Shown: positions 1 to 9,147 of the stretch, one piece after another
Numbering within the stretch: position 1 is the first letter of the stretch
Layout of the letters: each line of letters starts with the position of its first letter
Source of the DNA: an uncultured Oscillospiraceae bacterium
Lineage (GTDB): Bacteria > Bacillota > Clostridia > Oscillospirales > Oscillospiraceae
DNA: 41,841 nt
NCBI GenBank assembly: GCA_910585265.1
Contig: CAJUCA010000029.1
Location: 1 to 41,841, forward strand
Direction: 5' to 3'
Position numbers and translations under genes: made by a program
Notes under the pieces: generated by a model
Seen by the model: only the letters and a program-made list of their open reading frames with translations
The model's database searches: none
Told to the model about the DNA's origin: nothing

Positions 1-241
1 TCAGCTTGAAGGGCTGGCGGCTGGAGCCCAGGATGGTGCCGCCCCGGGTGAGCAGTCCGGTGAAGTCGATGGGGGACAGCTTCTTGTAGTCCTCGTAGAT
101 CAGCCCCTTGTAGCCGTCGATAAAGCCAATGATCTCCACCTCGCTGCCGTAGATGTTGTAGAGTCCCTTGGCTACGCCCCGCATGGTGGCGTTGAGGGCC
201 TGGCAGTCGCCGCCGCTGGTCAGCATTCCGATTCGTTTCAT
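1..241 (-). CDS. 6-phosphofructokinase, N-terminal part (cut by window edge)
   Basis: Phosphorylates fructose 6-phosphate to fructose 1,6-bisphosphate in glycolysis. Only the first 80 codons are visible; the gene runs off the left edge. The start reads MKRIGMLTSGGDCQALNA, the nucleotide/pyrophosphate loop of the PFK family, and the last visible residues GTILGSSRQPFK match the family's next conserved block. The GGDC form (instead of GGDAPG) is common in PPi-dependent or mixed-type enzymes, but the deciding residues lie outside the window, so the phosphoryl donor is left open. The ATG at 241 has a good AAAGGAAG ribosome site seven bases upstream. It is the last gene of a run of minus-strand genes, about 60 bases after ppk1. 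Confidence 0.9.
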   Translation of the reverse strand, partial: MKRIGMLTSGGDCQALNATMRGVAKGLYNIYGSEVEIIGFIDGYKGLIYEDYKKLSPIDFTGLLTRGGTILGSSRQPFKL

Positions 242-301
242 GACATTGCTTCCTTTCCAAGCGATATATAGTGTGCCATCCGGCAGGAAAAACAGGGTGG
301 A

Positions 302-2572
302 TCAGTCCCGCCCGAGGAGGCGGCTCAGCAGGCCGGAACGCTTCCCCTGTATGCTGGCGGCAGGCCGCTGCTGGGGGGGAGCCTTGGCGGGCATGGGCTT
401 GGGCTTCGGCGGGGCAGGGGGGACGGGCCGCTTCCGGGGCGGCTCCGGCCGTGCCGCGGGCTTGGGGCCGGGGGCCAGCCCCGGCAGTGCCCAGGCCCCG
501 GAGGCCGCCTGATCGCAGAAATGCTCCTGGGAGTTGAACGGCTCCCCCTCCGCCCGAATATAGGAGCCGTCCGGCTGCTGTAAGCGGCCCTTGGCGGTGT
601 CCCGCAGCTCGTCGGCAAACATCTGCTCCAGGTGTGCCCGGAGGGCGGGATCGTCCACCGGGGCGGCTACCTCCACCCGGCGGGTGGTGTTGCGGGTCAT
701 GAAGTCGGCGGAGGAGAGATAGACCTTCCGCCGCTCCCCCTCCCCGAAAATATAGATCCGGGCGTGCTCCAGATAGCGGCCCACAATGCTCACCACCCGG
801 ATGTTGTCCGTCAGCCCGGGCACGCCCCCGGTGAGGCAGCAGACCCCCCGGACGATCAGGTCGATCTTCACCCCCGCCTGGGAGGCTTCGATGAGCTTGT
901 CGATGAGCTGTCTGTCGGTCAGCCCGTTGAGCTTGAAGCCCAGGTAGGCGGGCTCTCCCGCCCCGGCCCGGGCCATCTCCCCGTCGATATAGGCCAGGAT
1001 TTTGGTGCGCAGGCAGGCGGGGGCCACCATCAGCTTCTTGCTCTCCTCCAGCACCTCGCCCATGGACAGGGCGTTGAACACCTGGGCGGCGTCCGCGCCG
1101 ATCTGGGGGTCGGCGGTCATGAGGGCGTAGTCGGTGTACAGCCGCACGGTGTCCTCGTTGTAATTCCCCGTGCCCACCTGGGTGATATACTCCACCTGCT
1201 CCCCCCGCCTGCGGGTGATGAGCAGCAGCTTGGAGTGGACCTTCAGCCCGTCCAGCCCGTAGATCACCCGGCAGCCCGCCTGCTCCAGCACCCGGGACCA
1301 GCCGATGTTGTTCTCCTCGTCGAACCTGGCCCGCAGCTCCACCAGGGCCACGACCTCCTTGCCGTTTTCGGCGGCGTCCACCAGGGCCTCCACCACCTTG
1401 CTGTTGTGGGCCACCCGGTAGAGGGTCATTTTGATGGACACCACATCCGGGTCCTGGCCCGCCTCCTGCAAGAGCCGCAGCAGGGGCCGCACGCTCTCGT
1501 AGGGGAAGCTCAGCATCCGGTCGTGCCTGCGGATCTGCTCCGCCATGGGGATCAGCGGGTCCACGTTGGGGGAATTCTGGGGCACCCGGCGGGGGTAGAA
1601 CAGCTCCGCCCGGTCCCGGAGCAGATCCCGCACCGCGCCGAAGAAGGAGAGATCCAGCGGCGCGCCGCTGGCGAACAGGTGCTTTTTGGACAGCCCCAGG
1701 CAGGCGCACAGCCCGTCCCGGATGGTGTCGGACAGCTTGCCCCGGTAGTCCAGCTTCACCGGCTGAAGCCGCTTCCGGCGGCGTATGAGCTTTTCCATGC
1801 TCTTGCGGTACTCCTCCGCCGGGATGTCGTCGGGCTGGCTGGAGGCGTCGTCCATGTCGATGTCCGCGCTGCGCACCAGGCGGATGAGCACCGTGCCCTC
1901 TACCTTATAATGGACAAAGAGCTTGGAGAGGAAGCTGGCGATCAGCTCCTCCACCAGGATAAACTGCCCCCCCTCCCCGGGCAGGGGCACCAGCCGCCGG
2001 AGAACGCCCTCGCCGCAGGGGACGATGCCCATGCGCTCCCCGCCGTTTTTGGTTTTCAGCATGGCCACGGCGTAGATCTCCTTGTTGCGCAGGAAGGGGA
2101 AGGGCTGCTTGCGCCCGATGATCTGGGGGGAGAGCAGGGGCAGCACGCTGGCGGTGAAATACTTCTCCAGGAAGGACTGGGTTTTGTCCGGCAGGGCGTC
2201 AAAGCGGCACAGCTCCACCCCCTGGGCGGACAGCTCCCCCAGCAGGCCCTTGCAGATCCGGTCCCGGTCCGCCAGCAGCTGGCGGGTTTTGTCCAGCACG
2301 GCGGCGGCCTGCTGGCCGGAGGTCATCCCGGTCTTATTGTCCGTCACCCCCATGTTGAGGGTGTCCAGCAGCATCCCCACCCGGACCATGTAGAACTCGT
2401 CCAGATTGCTCTGGAAGATGGCGGCGAAGTTCAGCCGCTCGCACAGGGGATTGGCGGGGTCCTCCGCCTCCTCCAGCACCCGGCGGTTGAACTGGAGCCA
2501 GGACAGCTCCCGGTTCCCGTAGCAGCTTGCCTCCGGCCCGGGGGCCGGGCCGGTATGCGGTTGATCGCTCAT
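302..2572 (-). CDS. ppk1: Polyphosphate kinase 1
   Basis: Reversibly polymerises the gamma-phosphate of ATP into inorganic polyphosphate. The protein is 756 aa from the ATG at 2572; a longer reading from 2626 lacks a ribosome site. It opens with the family signature NRELSWLQFNRRVLEEA and QSNLDEFYMVRVG (N domain). The catalytic C1/C2 domains show LKVHSKLLLI, whose His (about residue 446) corresponds to the autophosphorylated His of PPK1, followed by GTGNYNEDT and MTRNTTRRVE. The body ends near FNSQEHFC. It is followed by about 70 residues rich in Pro, Ala, Lys and Arg that are not part of the family core and are probably disordered. A sigma70-type promoter lies just upstream. Confidence 0.95.
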   Translation of the reverse strand: MSDQPHTGPAPGPEASCYGNRELSWLQFNRRVLEEAEDPANPLCERLNFAAIFQSNLDEFYMVRVGMLLDTLNMGVTDNKTGMTSGQQAAAVLDKTRQLLADRDRICKGLLGELSAQGVELCRFDALPDKTQSFLEKYFTASVLPLLSPQIIGRKQPFPFLRNKEIYAVAMLKTKNGGERMGIVPCGEGVLRRLVPLPGEGGQFILVEELIASFLSKLFVHYKVEGTVLIRLVRSADIDMDDASSQPDDIPAEEYRKSMEKLIRRRKRLQPVKLDYRGKLSDTIRDGLCACLGLSKKHLFASGAPLDLSFFGAVRDLLRDRAELFYPRRVPQNSPNVDPLIPMAEQIRRHDRMLSFPYESVRPLLRLLQEAGQDPDVVSIKMTLYRVAHNSKVVEALVDAAENGKEVVALVELRARFDEENNIGWSRVLEQAGCRVIYGLDGLKVHSKLLLITRRRGEQVEYITQVGTGNYNEDTVRLYTDYALMTADPQIGADAAQVFNALSMGEVLEESKKLMVAPACLRTKILAYIDGEMARAGAGEPAYLGFKLNGLTDRQLIDKLIEASQAGVKIDLIVRGVCCLTGGVPGLTDNIRVVSIVGRYLEHARIYIFGEGERRKVYLSSADFMTRNTTRRVEVAAPVDDPALRAHLEQMFADELRDTAKGRLQQPDGSYIRAEGEPFNSQEHFCDQAASGAWALPGLAPGPKPAARPEPPRKRPVPPAPPKPKPMPAKAPPQQRPAASIQGKRSGLLSRLLGRD

Positions 2573-2597
2573 TTGGATCACATCCCTTTCTTCCATC

Positions 2598-2626
2598 AAT
2601 GTACCATTTTTTCCCCGGCTGCGCAA
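2598..2626 (-). promoter_or_regulatory. Predicted promoter of ppk1
   Basis: On the minus strand TTGCGC (2621-2626), a 17-base spacer and TACATT (2598-2603) with an extended TGG element. It lies 26 bases upstream of the chosen ppk1 start, which supports that start over the longer reading at 2626. Confidence 0.55.
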
Positions 2627-2709
2627 GAGTTTTTCTGTTGATTTTTCTCTAAGAATGGGAATAGAAATTTTTGGAATATGGAAGTTTCTGGGACGCGGCG
2701 GCGAAAAAA

Positions 2710-2741
2710 GGCCGTCCCGGTGCTCATGTTCCGGGACGGCC
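2710..2741 (-). terminator. Rho-independent terminator of the lipoprotein gene
   Basis: Perfect 11-bp stem GGCCGTCCCGG with a 10-base loop. On the minus strand it is followed by a TTTTTT run. It lies 22 bases after the stop codon of the lipoprotein gene and separates it from ppk1. Confidence 0.85.
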
Positions 2742-2763
2742 TGAGGCCGGATTAAGCTGACGC

Positions 2764-4485
2764 TCAGCTCAGGGGGTAGTAGACGATCTGATCGCCCAGG
2801 GAAACGGCGATGAACAGGGGCTCGCCGCTGTCCACCACATCGCTGGGCACCTCAAAGAACAGCTCGCCCTCCTTGGACTCGCCCACCTCCAGGCTGGTGC
2901 CGTTGAGGCATTTGCCGTAGGTCATGAGGTCCACACAGTCGTAGAGGTTGGCCTTGGCGGAGTCCGCCACCTGCACGATGGGGTCCTGGTCCACGTAATA
3001 CATCATGGGCATGAAGCTGTCCTTCTCCAGCCCCTTGTTGGTGATGGTGAAGGTGCCGTGGACAAACTGCTGGCCGTCGTGGGGGCTGTAGATGTACATA
3101 CCGCTGGTGAAGTCCTTGATCACCTTGGCGGAGTGGTAGGTAATCTCCCAGTTGGCGAAGATCACCGGGGTGCCGATCTCCAGCACGCTGCCGTTCTCCG
3201 GGGTGTGGTCCACCAGGGAGGTGTAGGCGTCCGGGTTGTTTACGTTGTGGTAGAGGTAGGCCAGCAGGTCGGAGGAGACGGGCACCGGGTATTGCAGGAA
3301 GGCGTCGCCGTAGGAGGCGTACACGGTGTCCGGGGCGGCTTCAATGACGGTGCCGATGTGGCGCAGGAAGGCCCCAGTCTTGGCGTCGTACAGGTCCACC
3401 TTGGTCCGGGAGTTCACCTGCTGGATCTTGGTGTCCGAGCCGTAGCCGCCGCCGGACTTGTAGAACTCGCCCTTCTCAAAGGCGGCGGTGAGCACCAGGA
3501 AGTAGTCCGCCTCGGCCAGGGTGGCGGGTGCCTCCCCCTCGGGCAGGGCCAGCAGGAAGCCGCCCATGAGCTGGAGCTGAGGCAGGGGATCGTCAAAGTC
3601 CCCGGTGGTGGAGTTGCGGTAGAAAGCGGCCACCTTCTTGCCCTCCAGCTCGATGGTCTCGGGCAGGCCGTCCTCGGCAGGCTCCTGGAGGGCGGGGCCG
3701 TTTCCGTCGATGGCGATCATCACCGGGTCATAGAAATAGTCCTCGCCGGTGAGCTCGGAGGCCTTGGTAAAGGGATCGGAGGCGTGCCCCTCCGCCAGGG
3801 CGGGAACCAGGCTGCTGCGCAGGAAGGCCACGTACTCCATGGCCTGCTCCGGGGTGTCCACCTGGATCTTGGTGATGTTGGCGTTGCGGGAGAAGAAGTC
3901 GGAGTGCAGGTCGGCCAGCTCCTTGCCGTCGAAGAAGCCCGCCTCCAGCAGGGCGGGGCCCGCGCTGGTGAGATGGCCGGGCCGCTCCTCAATCCACTTC
4001 TCCACCGCGCTGACCAGCTTGGACTTGTCGGAGGGGGCGTCCAGGAGCTTGACCAGGGTGGCCCCGTCCAGCTCCTGGGCGGAGGCCAGAATGGGCAGGT
4101 AGCAGTCGTAGGGGGAGAACGCGTCCTCCATGGAGGCCCAGAAGGCGTCCGGGTCGGCGTTCACCTGGTTGAGGAACTTGGCGGCGTATTCCGCCGTGGC
4201 GGGGTAGTCGTACTGGAACCGGGTCAGGCCGTCGGGCTTATCCTGCCGGTACTCCAGGGCGCACAGCAGGGCCGTGGCCTTGAACTGCTGGCTCAGCTCG
4301 CCCTCCTGGGCCTCCTTTGCCAGCGCGTCCTTGTCGATGCTTTCCGCCTGCGCCTTCACGTAATCCTCCAGGCCGCCCGCCTTTTTCGCGGCCAGCCAGT
4401 GGATTTCCGAGGAGGGCTTGCTCTGGCAGGCGGTGAGCATCACCAGCAGCAGGCAGGGGATCAGGAGCATCAGCTTGCGTTTCAT
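2764..4485 (-). CDS. Predicted lipoprotein of unknown function
   Basis: 573-aa secreted lipoprotein. The ATG at 4485 gives a Lys/Arg start, a hydrophobic segment and the lipobox LTAC followed by QSKPSS, so Cys20 would be lipidated and the protein anchored on the outer face of the membrane. The longer frame upstream has no ribosome site, whereas AAGGGA precedes 4485. The mature part is acidic and has no enzyme motif I recognise. The C-terminal ~130 residues look like an all-beta domain (EITYHSAKVIKDFTSGMYIY, FTITNKG), similar in style to DUF4352-like immunoglobulin folds, but this is only a resemblance. It is a single-gene unit with its own promoter (4572-4600) and terminator (2710-2741). Confidence 0.8.
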   Translation of the reverse strand: MKRKLMLLIPCLLLVMLTACQSKPSSEIHWLAAKKAGGLEDYVKAQAESIDKDALAKEAQEGELSQQFKATALLCALEYRQDKPDGLTRFQYDYPATAEYAAKFLNQVNADPDAFWASMEDAFSPYDCYLPILASAQELDGATLVKLLDAPSDKSKLVSAVEKWIEERPGHLTSAGPALLEAGFFDGKELADLHSDFFSRNANITKIQVDTPEQAMEYVAFLRSSLVPALAEGHASDPFTKASELTGEDYFYDPVMIAIDGNGPALQEPAEDGLPETIELEGKKVAAFYRNSTTGDFDDPLPQLQLMGGFLLALPEGEAPATLAEADYFLVLTAAFEKGEFYKSGGGYGSDTKIQQVNSRTKVDLYDAKTGAFLRHIGTVIEAAPDTVYASYGDAFLQYPVPVSSDLLAYLYHNVNNPDAYTSLVDHTPENGSVLEIGTPVIFANWEITYHSAKVIKDFTSGMYIYSPHDGQQFVHGTFTITNKGLEKDSFMPMMYYVDQDPIVQVADSAKANLYDCVDLMTYGKCLNGTSLEVGESKEGELFFEVPSDVVDSGEPLFIAVSLGDQIVYYPLS

Positions 4486-4571
4486 GAATACATCCCTTCT
4501 TTTCTTTCCAGCATTTTCCGGGAAAACCCGGAGCGGCAGTCCACGGTGGGCCGGGACCGCCGTCAAACACT

Positions 4572-4600
4572 ATGATAAGATGGAAGCGGTCCGCTGTCAA
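4572..4600 (-). promoter_or_regulatory. Predicted strong promoter of the lipoprotein gene
   Basis: Minus strand TTGACA (4595-4600), a 17-base spacer and TATCAT (4572-4577), close to the sigma70/sigmaA consensus. It is 87 bases upstream of the start codon. Confidence 0.75.
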
Positions 4601-4647
4601 CGGGGTTTTTGAAATTCATGGCGGATTTTCCAGGTTGAAAACAGGGG

Positions 4648-4678
4648 ACGCGCCCGCTGGGCTCCACAGCGGGCGCGT
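4648..4678 (-). terminator. Terminator of the blaI-M56 operon
   Basis: Perfect 12-bp stem ACGCGCCCGCTG with a 7-base loop, located 13 bases past the M56 gene stop. On the minus strand it is followed by CCCCTGTTTTC, so the T-run is short and delayed. Confidence 0.65.
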
Positions 4679-4690
4679 GTTTGGATTGAA

Positions 4691-7048
4691 TTACCAGCCG
4701 GTGCCCACCTGGGCGCAGGTCCAGCCCTCGTCGGTGAGCCACAGGAAGCCCCTGCGGCTGTAGGTCATGGCCCCCTCCGGGGCGTCACCGCCCTCGTAGT
4801 CGATGGTGTTGCCCGCCATCATGGTTTGCCGGGCCAGCTCGTTTTCCGGGACAAACACCAGATCATAGGAGAAGCCGAACCAGGTTTTGCCGAAATCCTC
4901 CGCCGAGAAGGAGAAATTGTGGCTTTGAACCAGCTTCTCCAGCTCCTCCAGCGTCAGCCCTTTGGGCAGATCCACCTGCACATTGTCCACCCGGATGAAG
5001 GTACAGGAATAGTTCCCGCCGGGGGCGGCCTTGGTCAAGGCACTTTCGTAGTTCAACGCCCACTCGTGGGCAATGTCGTGATGGCTCTGGCCCCGGTTGT
5101 CTACGGTGCGGACGCGTTTGGCGGTAAGCTCCACCTCGTCGAACCACTGGCGCAGATCCGGATAGGGTCCACCCCAGCCGAATCGCTGGGCAATCAGTGC
5201 GTCCTCCTGGTTCAGGAAAGTGAATCGGTAGTGCTCCAGTTTATTTTCCGCAGTTCGGATGATGACCAGAGGGGAATCCTTATAGGCATAGATGCAGGCG
5301 GGGCTGTCCGACAAGGGGCTGATCATCAGGCTGGTGCCCTCAGCCTGTTCCAGAAGGGCCACGCCCTCCTGCTCGGTGAGCTTTTCCCAGTTGAAGTCCG
5401 TGACAATCCCGCCCAGCCGCAGGGCCCAATATTTGCTGGGGTGCTCCTGGGTCTGGAGGATAAATGGGGTCCCGGGATCACCGGGAATGTTAAGGGTAAA
5501 GGCTGTGCCCGGTGCGGCGTTCAGCTCGTTTATGACCGCTTGAATGGCCGTCTGCTCCGGGGTGAGGGCCTCCGGGTCGAAAGGCTCCACGCCCTCGGTT
5601 TCCAGCACGGTTTTCTCAATAAATGCCCGGACAGCTTCGATAAATTCTCCCACTTTGGTTTCAACCTCGGTGGCCCCCGGTATCTCAGCCACATCTCCCT
5701 CCCAAACGGGACAAGTGGGAGAGGTGGATTGGACGGTGACATAATAGAAATTGCCGTCCGTGGCGAAACAGTGCAGGGGTCCGACTTCAGTATAGCTTTG
5801 CTCAAGCTGGGTCTTGTTCCATTTCTCGATGGTCATCAGCCAGCCCCAGCCAACCTCATAGTCGGTATAAGGGCGGTTCATCCAGTATTGTGCCAGAGTC
5901 GTGGGGCCATCGGATGTCATCACCGTAGGCTCGCCGCCAGGGAGAGCTACCACGTCCGCCCACAGCACCTCCGGCACGTCCAGCAGCCGGGAGGGAAGGT
6001 CGAGCAGCTGGGGCTTCCGCTGGGGATCTGTGGGCTTCTCCGGCGCGCCGGAGAAGGCGCACCCCACGGCGCAGGCCAGGATCAGCGCGGCCGCAAGAGC
6101 CAGGGCGATGACGGTTTTCGGCTTCCGGGCGATGAGCGTGATCCGCTCCTTCACCCGCCGCTTGCCCCCGGACATGGTGGTGGCGGTCTGGAGCAGGGGG
6201 GTGCGGCCCGCCGCGATCATGCCCACCAGCGTCCGGCCGTAGGGGATGCGCTCCCCCTCGCCCAGGGCGCGGATGGCCCCCTCGTCGCAGGCCAGCTCGC
6301 AGTCCTGCCGGGACAGGGCCGCCGCCCACCACGCCAGCGGGTCGAACCAGTACAGGCACAGGCAGGCGCACCGCACCAGCGGCCACCAGTGGTCCCGGTG
6401 GCGGTAGTGGGCCAGCTCATGGGCCAGCACGTGACGCAGGCGTTCCGGGCTGTCCAGGGCGGCGGGGGTGACATAGATTCTGGGCCGCAACGCCCCCGCC
6501 AGACAGGGGGAGGGCAGGGCGTCCGACAGGTACACCGGCAGGGGGCAGTCAAGCTCAAGCCGCCGCGCCCCCCGGAGCCGCCGCCGGAGCTTCAGGTTGA
6601 CAGCTGTAAACCACAGGGCCGTGAGGGCCGCGCCCCCCAGCCACAGGGGGCGGGCGTACTTCGCCGCCAGCTCCGCCAGGGTGGGGCCCTTCATAAGCTC
6701 CCGGGCCTGGGTGTCGATGGCCATCAGGTCGCCGGGGGTGAGCTGGGAGTCGGACACGCCCTGCCTGCGGTACTCCTCCACCACCTGGGCCCGGGCGTTG
6801 TCGTAGGACTGGGCGGGTATGTGGGCCTGCCCGATGGTTTCCACCAGGGCCGTGCCCCGGTCCGCCCGCTCCAGCAGGGCCAACGCGCTGTACGCGCTGG
6901 TGAACAGGTTCACCGGGATGAGCAGCCGCAGGGCCACCGCCAGCCACAGGGCGTACTGGACGCGGGGGTCGATCCGCCCCCGCAGCAGGGGCCGCAGGGC
7001 GGCGATGAGCAGGATCAGCAGGGAGGAGGTGATGAGGATGCCTTTCAT
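4691..7048 (-). CDS. BlaR1-like M56 family membrane metallopeptidase with extracellular sensor region
   Basis: 785-aa membrane protein. N-terminal helices at about 1-20, 31-55 and 136-155 and one near 305-327 frame a cytoplasmic zinc peptidase domain carrying HELAH (residues 210-214) followed by YRHRDHWW, the gluzincin signature of the BlaR1/MecR1 family (M56). In that family, ligand binding outside the cell activates the protease, which leads to cleavage of the BlaI-type repressor. The outer ~450 residues after the last helix do not show the penicillin-binding SxxK/SxN/KTG set of true BlaR1, so the signal is unknown. The start overlaps the blaI stop by 4 nt (ATGA), so the two are translationally coupled. 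The region around HELAH is typical and intact. Confidence 0.88.
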   Translation of the reverse strand: MKGILITSSLLILLIAALRPLLRGRIDPRVQYALWLAVALRLLIPVNLFTSAYSALALLERADRGTALVETIGQAHIPAQSYDNARAQVVEEYRRQGVSDSQLTPGDLMAIDTQARELMKGPTLAELAAKYARPLWLGGAALTALWFTAVNLKLRRRLRGARRLELDCPLPVYLSDALPSPCLAGALRPRIYVTPAALDSPERLRHVLAHELAHYRHRDHWWPLVRCACLCLYWFDPLAWWAAALSRQDCELACDEGAIRALGEGERIPYGRTLVGMIAAGRTPLLQTATTMSGGKRRVKERITLIARKPKTVIALALAAALILACAVGCAFSGAPEKPTDPQRKPQLLDLPSRLLDVPEVLWADVVALPGGEPTVMTSDGPTTLAQYWMNRPYTDYEVGWGWLMTIEKWNKTQLEQSYTEVGPLHCFATDGNFYYVTVQSTSPTCPVWEGDVAEIPGATEVETKVGEFIEAVRAFIEKTVLETEGVEPFDPEALTPEQTAIQAVINELNAAPGTAFTLNIPGDPGTPFILQTQEHPSKYWALRLGGIVTDFNWEKLTEQEGVALLEQAEGTSLMISPLSDSPACIYAYKDSPLVIIRTAENKLEHYRFTFLNQEDALIAQRFGWGGPYPDLRQWFDEVELTAKRVRTVDNRGQSHHDIAHEWALNYESALTKAAPGGNYSCTFIRVDNVQVDLPKGLTLEELEKLVQSHNFSFSAEDFGKTWFGFSYDLVFVPENELARQTMMAGNTIDYEGGDAPEGAMTYSRRGFLWLTDEGWTCAQVGTGW

Positions 7049-7431
7049 CTGAAACCACCGTCCTCCGCCCGCTCTAAAATATTGTAGAGCTCGTCGATGT
7101 CGGAGGGGGAGAGGGAGCTGCGCTCCACCAAGGAGCTGACCAGCAGGCCCACGCTGCCGTGGAAGGCCCGCTCCAGCAGGGAGTCGGCCTCTGCCGCCGC
7201 CGCGTCCTCCCGGGCCAGCAGGGCCCGGAACACCTTGGCGCGGCCCGCCTCCTCATAGCCCACCAGACCCTTTTCCTCCATCCGCCGCACCATGGTGGTG
7301 ACGGTGCTCTTGGCCCAGCCCGCGCTGTCCTTCAGGGTGCGCACCAGTTCCATCAAGGTCTTGGGTCCGGCCCACAGGCACTCCATTACCCGCCACTCGC
7401 TGGGGGAGAGGATTCCGCGTTTCTCGTCCAT
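7045..7431 (-). CDS. BlaI/MecI/CopY family transcriptional repressor
   Basis: 128-aa winged-helix repressor. Residues about 10-75 form the wHTH: LSPSEWRVMECLW, then a recognition helix with AGWAKSTVTTMVRRMEEKG. This is the family's typical N-terminus (E-W-x-V-M-x-x-L-W, S-T-V-x-T-x-L-x-R-L). The C-terminal ~50 residues would form the dimer helices and the site cleaved when the M56 partner is activated. It is the first gene of a two-gene operon. Two TACANNTGT-type boxes flank its own promoter, implying autorepression. The ATG at 7431 follows a purine-rich AAGGAGG site. Confidence 0.92.
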   Translation of the reverse strand: MDEKRGILSPSEWRVMECLWAGPKTLMELVRTLKDSAGWAKSTVTTMVRRMEEKGLVGYEEAGRAKVFRALLAREDAAAAEADSLLERAFHGSVGLLVSSLVERSSLSPSDIDELYNILERAEDGGFR

Positions 7432-7477
7432 GGTAAATACCTCCTTTTCCGCGGGTGCTGCCCGCCGCAGATTGGTC

Positions 7478-7526
7478 TACAACTGTAATCCAACTTTAGG
7501 ATAACACATTGGACTACAGTTGTCAA
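7478..7526 (-). promoter_or_regulatory. Promoter with two BlaI/CopY-type operators
   Basis: Minus-strand promoter TTGACA (7521-7526), 17-base spacer, TATCCT (7498-7503). One operator, TACAGTTGTC (7515-7524), overlaps the -35 box. A second, the perfect palindrome TACAACTGTA (7478-7487), lies just after the -10 box near the expected transcription start. The known BlaI/CopY half-site is TACA/TGTA, so binding of the adjacent repressor here would block its own operon. Confidence 0.85.
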
Positions 7527-7551
7527 CCAATTTTTTCAGAAGCCGCAAAAA

Positions 7552-7578
7552 CCCCTCCCCGGGGCGGACGGGGAGGGG
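7552..7578 (-). terminator. Terminator of the hprK-ogt-GH5 operon
   Basis: Stem CCCCTCCCC/GGGGAGGGG with a 9-base loop. On the minus strand it is followed by TTTTTG. It lies 9 bases after the stop of the GH5 gene. Confidence 0.75.
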
Positions 7579-7586
7579 GCTTCACG

Positions 7587-9147
7587 CTATGAATGGAACC
7601 GGGAGAACATGAACCGCCCGGACTCGGACAGGTGGGACTGATCCCAGGGGCCGTCCGGGGGCGCGCCGGGGCGCAGGGCGGCGGAGCTTTCGCTCTTGTC
7701 GCACAGGGACCAGCCGCACCAGCTGATCCCCCGGGCGTCCAGGAAGTCCAGCCACACCTCGGCCTGCTGGAGGAACACGCCGCCGCTGCCGTCGGCGCGG
7801 CTTGTGCCCCACTCGGACACGAAGATGGGCAGGCCCTTGGCCAAGGCATCGTCTATACGGCCGCGCAGCTCCGCGCCGTGGGTGCCTGCATAGAAGTGGA
7901 GGGTGTACATCAGGTTGTCCCCCGCCACGGGGTCGGCGGCGGCCAGGTGGATGTCCTGGCTCCAGGTGGGGCTGCCGATGAGGATCACCGCCTTGGGGGA
8001 GTGGGCCCGTATCACCGATACAATCCGCTGGGCGTAGGGCTTCACGTCCCCGGCCCAGCTCACGTTCCCGTTGGGTTCGTTGCAGATCTCGTAGAGGACG
8101 TTGGGCACGTCCCGGTACCGTTGGGCCATCTCGGCAAAGAAGGCGGCGGCTTCTTCCACGTGGGCCATGGGGTTCCCGTCGGAGAGAATGTGCCAGTCCA
8201 GGATCACATAGAGGTCGTTGGCGATGGCGGCGTCTACAGCGGCAGCGGCCTTGGCCTTCATTGCGGCGGGCTGGCTGAGGTAGCCCCCCTCCCCGGTGTA
8301 CATGGCCACCCGGAACAGGTTGGCTCCGCAATCGGCGGTGGCGGCGATGGCACCGGGGGAGGCGAACTGGCCGTACCATTGCAGGCCGTGGCTGCTCATG
8401 CCCCGGAGGACGATGGGTTCCCCGGCGGCGTTGCTCAGCTGGGTGCCCTTCACCTGGAGCCAGCCGTTCTGGGACGCACCGCCCTGCCGGGGCTGGACGG
8501 AGGGTGCGGGGGAGGGAGCGGGCGGGGGAGAGGGGACGGGGGGCTGTCCTGCCTGGGCCTTGGCGGCGTTCTGGAACAGGGTGCAGGCCTCGGCGCGGCT
8601 CAGGGTGTCCTTGGGGCGGAAGGAGCCGTCGGGGTCGCCGTGGACCACGCCGGAGGCGTAGGCGGCCAGCACCGCGTCGTAATACCGCCCGTCCAGGGCG
8701 GAGAAGTCCTTGATCTTGGGGGACTGGGCGGCGTAATCCCCACGGGCCTGGGGCAGGAGGGCCTTCATCAGGATTTTCACCGCCAGCTGGCGGGGGATGG
8801 GCTGGTCGAAAGTCTCCCCGGTGGGGGGGGATCTCGTCCCAGTCGTACCACCCGGCCTGGAGCGCGCCCTGGAGCTGATCCGCCGCCCAGTGGGGGGCCT
8901 GCCCCTGGCCCCCGGGGAGCTTTGCCAGCCGGACGGCCACCGACACGAACTCGGCGGCGGAGATGCTGGCGTTGGGGCGGAAGGTGCCGTCCGGGTAGCC
9001 CTTGAGGGCCCCGGCCTGGGTGAGCTGGGAGACGGCCCCCTCGTACCAGTCGCCGGGGGATACGTCGGAGAAGGAGGCCCGGACGGGGAGGACGAACAGG
9101 GCCAGGCAGAGGGCGGCGGCGAGCAGGGCGCGGATGGATTTACGCAT
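7587..9147 (-). pseudogene. Secreted S-layer-anchored GH5 cellulase/endoglucanase, broken by a one-base shift
   Basis: The ATG at 9147 has a GGAGG site and gives a signal peptide, then SLH repeats (FSDVSPGDWYEGAV, GYPDGTFRPNA and, after the break, VVHGDPDGSFRPKDT), a Pro/Ser linker and a glycoside hydrolase family 5 domain. GH5 shows YEICNEPNG with the acid/base Glu and FVSEWGTS with the nucleophile Glu, so it would cut beta-glucans at the cell surface. The frame changes at a run of eight G (8823-8830). The span of 1561 nt is 3n+1, and removing one G gives an intact 519-aa product. A run of this kind could be a phase switch or a sequencing/assembly error. The start overlaps the end of ogt by 8 nt. 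Confidence 0.82.

Noticed and set aside
632..2641. 669-codon open frame antisense to ppk1
   Set aside because: Gly/His/Pro-rich shadow of a GC-rich gene; ppk1 on the other strand has all family motifs.
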